35,566 nt of DNA from Actinomycetes bacterium (GTDB lineage: Bacteria; Actinomycetota; Acidimicrobiia; Acidimicrobiales; RAAP-2). Within the stretch, counting starts at the first letter, position 1. Every line of letters begins with the position of its first letter. The notes under the pieces are model-generated. The model did not search any database and had not been told where the DNA came from. It was given only the letters and a program-made list of their open reading frames with translations. The translations under genes were made by a program, and so were the position numbers. The stretch lies in the NCBI GenBank assembly GCA_021820665.1, contig JAKADK010000011.1, forward strand, positions 1-35,566, given 5' to 3'. Of this stretch, positions 31,036 through 35,566 are shown piece after piece.

Positions 31036-31121
31036 AACCACCGGGCGGTTCGAGCCGGCCACCCCCCACGGCCGGTGGCAGCCTGGCTTCTTTCCGACGG
31101 CTCGTGGCCCCCTCAGCCCGC

Positions 31122-32309
31122 CTACCGGCGAGCCAGGCGCTGCGCGACGAGCTCGAGCCGCTCCGTCGGCTGGACCACCGCGATGCGCACGTGTCCAGCC
31201 CCGTCGGCGCCGTAGAGCTCACCGGGACTGGTGAGGATGCCCGCGGTCTCGACGAGCTCCCGGGCGGCGTGCCATCCGCCCCCTCCGCCGGCGGGATCGG
31301 GGTCCACGGGAACCCACAGGTAGAAGCCTCCGTCGGGCATGGTCGCCGGGAACCCCGCGCCTCGCAACGCCGCGGCCAGGAGCTCCAGCCGCTCCCGGTA
31401 GAGCGACCGCTGGACCTCCACGTGGACATCGTCGTCGAGCGCCACCGCCACGGCGGCCTGCACCGGTCCAGGCACCATGAGCCCGCCGTGACGACGGACG
31501 TCGGCCAGGTACTGGACGATCGAGGGATCGCCGGCGAAGAAGCCGGCCCGCAGACCTGCCAGATTGGACCGCTTCGAGAGCGAGTGGACAGCCACCACGC
31601 CGTCCACGCCGGCGGAGAGCACCGTCCGGCCGGGGCCGTTCCACGTGAACTCCACGTAGCACTCGTCGGAGAACACCGGAATGCCCCGTTCCCGCCCCCA
31701 CCGGGCAATGCCGTCGAGGTCGCTCAGGGAGCCCGTCGGGTTGGCCGGTGAGTTCACCCACAACAGAAGCGCACGGGCCGCATCGGCCTCGGAGACCCCT
31801 CCGAGGTCCAACCCGCCGCCGGGCGCCTCGGGCACCACCACCGTCCGGCACCCGGCAAGGAGCGCCCCCATCTCGTAGGTGGGGTACGCCACCGCCGGCA
31901 CGAGCACCGTATCGCGCTCCGGCTCCCGCAGCCGCAGGAAGTGCGGGGTGGAGGCCACGAGCTCCTTCGTGCCGACACAGGCGGCGACCTCCAGGTCCGG
32001 ATCGAGGGTCACACCGAAACGCCGCGCCATCCATCGGACGGCCGCCTCCCGCAGCAGACGCGAGCCGGAAGCCGTGGGATAGCCCCGCTCGGCCCCCGAC
32101 GAGCCGAGCACGGTGACCACCTCGGGCGGGGGCGGGTCGCATGGCGTCCCCACCGAGCAGTCGACTGGACCTCCCGACCCCCGCCTCCCAGCGTCCCCGG
32201 GCCCCTTCCCGAAATACTCGACGGCCACGGCGCCCAGCGCCGCCACCCGGTCGTAGGGGTACGGCGGGGGCACGAACCGGGAACGAGCCGTGGGACCGTC
32301 GGCGCTCAT
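31122..32309 (-). CDS. dapC: N-succinyldiaminopimelate aminotransferase
   Basis: Class I/II PLP aminotransferase, 395 residues. Key parts: GYPTASG, YPTYEMGALLAG, NSPANPTG, FSDECYVEFTW, and the PLP Lys246 in SLSKRSNLAGLRAGF, a form typical of actinobacterial DapC. A glycine-rich insert near residues 36-48 and another near the C-terminus do not affect core motifs. It converts N-succinyl-2-amino-6-oxopimelate to succinyl-DAP, the step between DapD and DapE. ATG 32309 is 31 bases after the hflX stop; the frame continues upstream inside hflX but homology does not. Confidence 0.9.
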   Translation of the reverse strand: MSADGPTARSRFVPPPYPYDRVAALGAVAVEYFGKGPGDAGRRGSGGPVDCSVGTPCDPPPPEVVTVLGSSGAERGYPTASGSRLLREAAVRWMARRFGVTLDPDLEVAACVGTKELVASTPHFLRLREPERDTVLVPAVAYPTYEMGALLAGCRTVVVPEAPGGGLDLGGVSEADAARALLLWVNSPANPTGSLSDLDGIARWGRERGIPVFSDECYVEFTWNGPGRTVLSAGVDGVVAVHSLSKRSNLAGLRAGFFAGDPSIVQYLADVRRHGGLMVPGPVQAAVAVALDDDVHVEVQRSLYRERLELLAAALRGAGFPATMPDGGFYLWVPVDPDPAGGGGGWHAARELVETAGILTSPGELYGADGAGHVRIAVVQPTERLELVAQRLARR

Positions 32310-32340
32310 CGGTTCGGGATCCCAGACGGACCGGTGACGC

Positions 32341-33648
32341 TCACGACGCCACGAACTCCGAGAACCGAGCCCGGCCCACGTCGTCGAGCACCACCGTGAG
32401 CGACGTCGACTCCTCACCGGGATGCTCCCCGACGATCTCACCTTCCCGGTGCACCGCGGCGAGCACGTCGCCCCGGGACCACGGGATCACCAGCTCGACG
32501 ACGCGATCAGCCACCCGGAGCCGGTCGGCCAGCGCCGCCTGGAGATCGTCGATGCCCTCACCCGTACGCGCTGCCACCCGGACCAGGTTCGGATAGAGCG
32601 TGGCCAGGCGATCGACCCGGTGGGCGGCGCCGGCGTCTCTACCCACCGCATCGGACTTGTTCACGACCAGGAGCTCGGGAACCGAAGAGGCGCCGATCTC
32701 CACGAGGACCGCCCTCACGGCGTCGATCTGCCCCTCGAGGTCGGACGCCGACCCGTCGACGACGTGGACGACGAGGTCGGCCTCCCGCACCTCGTCGAGC
32801 GTCGAGCGGAATGCCTCGACGACCTGGTGCGGGAGGCGCCGGACGAACCCGACGGTATCGGTCACGAGCACCGTCTCGCCGCCGGGGAGCGGGAGCTGCC
32901 TGGTCCGGGGGTCGAGCGTCGAGAACAGCCGGTTGGCCACCAGGACGTCGGCGGAGCACAACCGGTTCAACAGGGTCGACTTCCCGGCGTTCGTGTACCC
33001 GACCAGGGTGACGGTGCGCTGTCGGGACCGGCCCCGGGCTCGGCGCTGGGTCCGCCGGGTCCGGTCGAGGTCCGAGAGCTCCGCCTCCAGCCGGGACATG
33101 CGCTGGAGGAGACGACGGCGATCGACCTCGAGCCGAGTCTCCCCGGGTCCTCGGGTGCCGATCCCACCACCCTGCTGGCTGAACGTCCGGCCCCTGCCGC
33201 GCAGGCGTGGGAGCCGGTACTGCAAGAGGGCCAGCTCCACCTGGGCCTTACCCTCCGGTGACCGGGCGTTCTGGGCGAAGATGTCGAGGATCACCGCCGT
33301 CCGGTCGATCGCCGTTCGCCCGAGCAGGCGTTCGAGGTTCCGCTGCTGAGCAGGCTGGAGATCGGCGTCGAACACCACCGTGTCGGCATCGACGGCCGAG
33401 CACACGGCCAGGAGCTCCTCCGCCTTCCCGCGCCCGATGAGGGTGGCCGGATCGGGATGGTCCCGGCGCTGTACCACTCGCTCGTGGACGACCGCCCCCG
33501 CCGTCTCGACCAGGAGCGCCAGCTCGTCCAGCCCCGCTTCGGTCTCCTCGACGCGGCCCGGGGGCAGGGTGACGCCCACGAGCACGATGCGCTCCGGCCG
33601 CTCACGGGAGATGAGCGTGTCGGTGAACGCCGACACCGGCCCGCTCAC
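32341..33648 (-). CDS. hflX: HflX, ribosome-splitting GTPase
   Basis: 435 residues. N-terminal HflX domain (ATLIGRGKAEEL, FDADLQPAQQRNLE, DRTAVILDIFAQNARS, GKAQVELALLQYRLPRL, GGGIGTRGPGETRLE), a coiled-coil linker, then the G domain: P-loop GYTNAGKST (217-225), DTVGFVRRLP and NKSD. It rescues or splits stalled 70S ribosomes. GTG 33648 overlaps the dapF stop (GTGA). The miaA-hflX proximity parallels the miaA-hfq-hflX order of proteobacteria. Confidence 0.94.
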   Translation of the reverse strand: MSGPVSAFTDTLISRERPERIVLVGVTLPPGRVEETEAGLDELALLVETAGAVVHERVVQRRDHPDPATLIGRGKAEELLAVCSAVDADTVVFDADLQPAQQRNLERLLGRTAIDRTAVILDIFAQNARSPEGKAQVELALLQYRLPRLRGRGRTFSQQGGGIGTRGPGETRLEVDRRRLLQRMSRLEAELSDLDRTRRTQRRARGRSRQRTVTLVGYTNAGKSTLLNRLCSADVLVANRLFSTLDPRTRQLPLPGGETVLVTDTVGFVRRLPHQVVEAFRSTLDEVREADLVVHVVDGSASDLEGQIDAVRAVLVEIGASSVPELLVVNKSDAVGRDAGAAHRVDRLATLYPNLVRVAARTGEGIDDLQAALADRLRVADRVVELVIPWSRGDVLAAVHREGEIVGEHPGEESTSLTVVLDDVGRARFSEFVAS

Positions 33649-34466
33649 CGGCGCACCACCGGTCGCGTCGCGGCCAGGAGCACCGCGGTATCGACGGAAA
33701 GGTCGGCCACCCGCCACGCCGGGCCCTCCAGCCAGGCGTGGTCGTCGAGGGTCACCTCCAGTGGTCCGCCGGGGTTCACGACGGTCACGCGCCTCCCGAC
33801 CAGTCCCCAGGCGTGGGCGGCGGCGGCGGCGGCGCAGCTCCCCGTGCCACATGCCAGGGTCTCACCCACACCTCGCTCGTAGACCCTGAGGGTGATCTCG
33901 TCGGAACCCGGTACGACGGCGACGAACTCCACGTTGATCCCCGCCGCGAACGCCCCCTGGAGACCCCGGCCGACCTCCACCACGTCGACGGAAGCCGGGT
34001 CGGGACCGAGGAGCACCAGGTGGGGGTTCCCCATGTCAACCGTGCGGGCCCGCCGATCGGCGAAGTGCTGCGGTTGATCGGGCCCGAGCGACGGGGCACC
34101 CATATCGACGGACACCCGGGCGCCGCCATCCTGGCCCCCGGCTCGGTACTCGACGCGCCGTGGACCGGCATCGGTCGCCACCGTGAAGGACGGGGGGGTG
34201 ACCATCCCGGCGTCCACCGCCGCCTGGGCCAGGCACCGGATCCCGTTCCCGCTCATCTCGGCACGCGAGCCGTCGGCGTTGAAGAGCTCCATCGCCACGT
34301 CACAGCCTCCCCGGCCGGGGAGGAGATGCAGCACTCCGTCGGCCCCGACACCGAACCGGCGGTCGCACAGTGCCCGTGCCAGATCGGCGCCGATCTCGGC
34401 ACGCCCGTCGGGATCGGTGACCACCAGGAAGTCGTTGCCGGCGCCGTGGTGCTTCGACAGCTGCAT
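33645..34466 (-). CDS. dapF: Diaminopimelate epimerase
   Basis: 273 residues, PLP-independent racemase converting LL-DAP to meso-DAP. The two catalytic Cys are Cys78 (MSGNGIRCLA) and Cys206 (GETLACGTGSCAAA). HHGAGNDFLV opens the protein, and GNPHLVLLG and INVEFV are further conserved parts. ATG 34466 gives the family start and has GGGGAG nine bases upstream; a GTG at 34487 overlapping the miaA stop (GTGA) and an ATG at 34475 are alternatives. Its product feeds MurE. Confidence 0.94.
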   Translation of the reverse strand: MQLSKHHGAGNDFLVVTDPDGRAEIGADLARALCDRRFGVGADGVLHLLPGRGGCDVAMELFNADGSRAEMSGNGIRCLAQAAVDAGMVTPPSFTVATDAGPRRVEYRAGGQDGGARVSVDMGAPSLGPDQPQHFADRRARTVDMGNPHLVLLGPDPASVDVVEVGRGLQGAFAAGINVEFVAVVPGSDEITLRVYERGVGETLACGTGSCAAAAAAHAWGLVGRRVTVVNPGGPLEVTLDDHAWLEGPAWRVADLSVDTAVLLAATRPVVRR

Positions 34467-34483
34467 CTCCCGCATCTCCCCGT

Positions 34484-35554
34484 TCACGAGCACCGCTCCA
34501 CTCTGACACGCGGCCGGCTCTGGTGAACACAGCCGGCCGTACCCGGACACGGCCCGGACGCCATGACGTCCAGGATCTGCCCGGCCGGGTCGCCGCGACC
34601 GTCGAGCCACACGATGCGGGGATCACGCCGGAACCAGGCCCACTGCCGGCGGGCGAACGCCCTCGTCCGACGGACCGCCTCGTCCCTCGCCTCGGCCAGG
34701 CTCGTCCTCCCCGCCAGATGGTCGAGGAGCTCCCGGTAGCCGAGTGCCTGCCGGGCGGTCCTGGCGATCCCGTCGGGCCGATCGGCCAGCGCCCGGACCT
34801 CAGCCAGGAGCCCGGCGTCGAGCATGGCGTCGAACCGCTCGGCGATGCGCCGGTCCACCGCCTCCCGGTCGTAGGTGATCCCGAAGAGCCGACACCCGGT
34901 GGGTGGGTAGGCACCCAGGCCGGGGCCGTAGGAGGAGAACGGCCTGCCCGATCCGATCGAGACCTCCAGGGCCCTGACGAGGCGGCGGCGGTTCGACGGT
35001 TCGATCCGCGACGCGGCGACCGGGTCGATGGCAGCCAACCGGCGGTGGAGCGATGCCTGCGCGCCGGCCAGCGCGTCGGCACCGGCCCGCCCCGCCACCT
35101 CCAGCTCCGCCTCGAGCGCGGCCGACAGGTCCGGGAAGCGGGGAGGGAAGTCCAGTCCGTCGACCACCGATCGGAGATAGAGCCCGGTGCCGCCGACGAG
35201 CAGCGCCTGGTTGCCGCGGGCACCGATCGCGGCCAACGCCCGCCGCGCCAGCGTTTGGTACTGCCGGACCGTGAACTCGTGCCCTGGATCGGCCACGTCG
35301 GTCAGATGCACCCTCACCCCGCGCCGCTCCGCCCCCACCAGCTTGGTGGTCCCGATGTCCATGTACCGGTAGACCGCCATCGAGTCGACGGAGACGAGCT
35401 CCACCTCCGCCTCGGCACCGGGCCCGGTCGGCCCCGGCAACGACCGCACCCGCTGTCGACCGAACCGCCGGGCGATGTCGAGCGCCACGTCGGACTTCCC
35501 CGATGCGGTCACGCCGACGACCGCCACCGGAGGTGCGCCGGGAGGTACCGCCAC
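34484..35554 (-). CDS. miaA: tRNA dimethylallyltransferase
   Basis: Prenylates A37 of tRNAs reading UNN codons; about 356 residues. P-loop GVTASGKS, SVDSMAVYRYMDIGTTK, LVGGTGLYLRSVVDGLDFPP, RRLVRALEV, and the C-terminal RRQWAWFRRDPRIVWL. Compared with usual MiaA, about 18 extra residues (SLPGPTGPGAEAEVE region) separate the first helix from the DSM motif. The start is uncertain: GTG 35554 lies in a 20-base direct repeat at the window edge, and the frame remains open to the last base, so the true start may be outside. First gene seen of the leftward dap operon. Confidence 0.9.
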   Translation of the reverse strand: MAVPPGAPPVAVVGVTASGKSDVALDIARRFGRQRVRSLPGPTGPGAEAEVELVSVDSMAVYRYMDIGTTKLVGAERRGVRVHLTDVADPGHEFTVRQYQTLARRALAAIGARGNQALLVGGTGLYLRSVVDGLDFPPRFPDLSAALEAELEVAGRAGADALAGAQASLHRRLAAIDPVAASRIEPSNRRRLVRALEVSIGSGRPFSSYGPGLGAYPPTGCRLFGITYDREAVDRRIAERFDAMLDAGLLAEVRALADRPDGIARTARQALGYRELLDHLAGRTSLAEARDEAVRRTRAFARRQWAWFRRDPRIVWLDGRGDPAGQILDVMASGPCPGTAGCVHQSRPRVRVERCS

Positions 35555-35566
35555 CGGAGGTGCGCC
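35520..35566. repeat. 20-bp direct repeat at the miaA start
   Basis: Two exact 20-base copies (35520-35539 and 35547-35566) are separated by seven bases. Each contains a GTG in frame, so the codons for GAPPVAV are duplicated at the N-terminus. The second copy ends exactly at the window edge and the array might continue. Confidence 0.9.

Noticed and set aside
1-35566. CRISPR array, tRNA/rRNA genes, riboswitches, phage genes
   Set aside because: No regularly spaced repeats, cloverleaf sequences, conserved leader folds or phage structural motifs were seen by eye.

Overview
This is a high-GC, actinobacterial chromosome segment. The evidence is the gene order lexA / LysM protein / nrdR, a division and cell-wall (dcw) cluster with an FtsL-like protein, GTG starts with 4-base GTGA or ATGA gene overlaps, several promoters that look leaderless, and meso-diaminopimelate (mDAP) peptidoglycan genes. 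The gene set (AroK-AroB fusion, GGGTAGH-type MurG, DapC of the SLSKRSN type) fits a deep-branching class such as Acidimicrobiia, but that placement is inference and no 16S gene is present.

Layout. (1) Positions 1-5750: a divergently organised catabolic locus. To the left run an aldehyde dehydrogenase, a zinc alcohol dehydrogenase and the start of a thiamine-diphosphate enzyme. To the right run an IclR-type regulator, a class III CoA-transferase and a citryl-CoA-lyase/citrate-synthase-fold protein. The 80-base gap between them holds two 17-base operator-like repeats exactly 21 bases apart and divergent promoters whose -10 boxes overlap. (2) 5834-7420: a fused shikimate kinase/3-dehydroquinate synthase. 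(3) About 7650-9092: a patch of mobile-element debris made of an IS110-type transposase C-terminus, a DUF6431-type zinc-finger/HTH fragment and a decayed ISAs1-type transposase. (4) 9093-21590: the dcw cluster read leftwards from a MraZ-box promoter: mraZ, rsmH, ftsL-like, ftsI, murE, mraY, ftsW, murG, murC, murB, ftsQ. murF and murD are absent from their usual places, and ftsZ, expected after ftsQ, is replaced by the mobile-element debris. (5) 21773-24782: small housekeeping or unknown genes (lipoate-ligase-like, HNH nuclease, a 99-residue conserved-looking protein, ROK sugar kinase, DUF3040 membrane protein). (6) 24923-29062: a DNA-damage block. lexA faces a LysM protein of the DivS/ChiZ/YneA type across four LexA boxes; then come nrdR, a PIG-L deacetylase and dinB, probably one transcript. 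(7) 29093-35566: dapE, dapD, dapC, hflX, dapF and miaA, supplying mDAP by the succinylase route and ending at the window edge inside or at the start of miaA.

The parts connect. The dap genes make mDAP, MurE (DNPR signature) adds it, and MraY, MurG, FtsW and FtsI carry the precursor to septal wall. LexA controls a LysM protein likely to halt division during DNA damage. No CRISPR array, tRNA, rRNA or riboswitch was seen. The most interesting leads are the uncharacterised CoA-transferase/lyase locus with its paired operators, the broken dcw cluster, and the four-operator lexA divergon.
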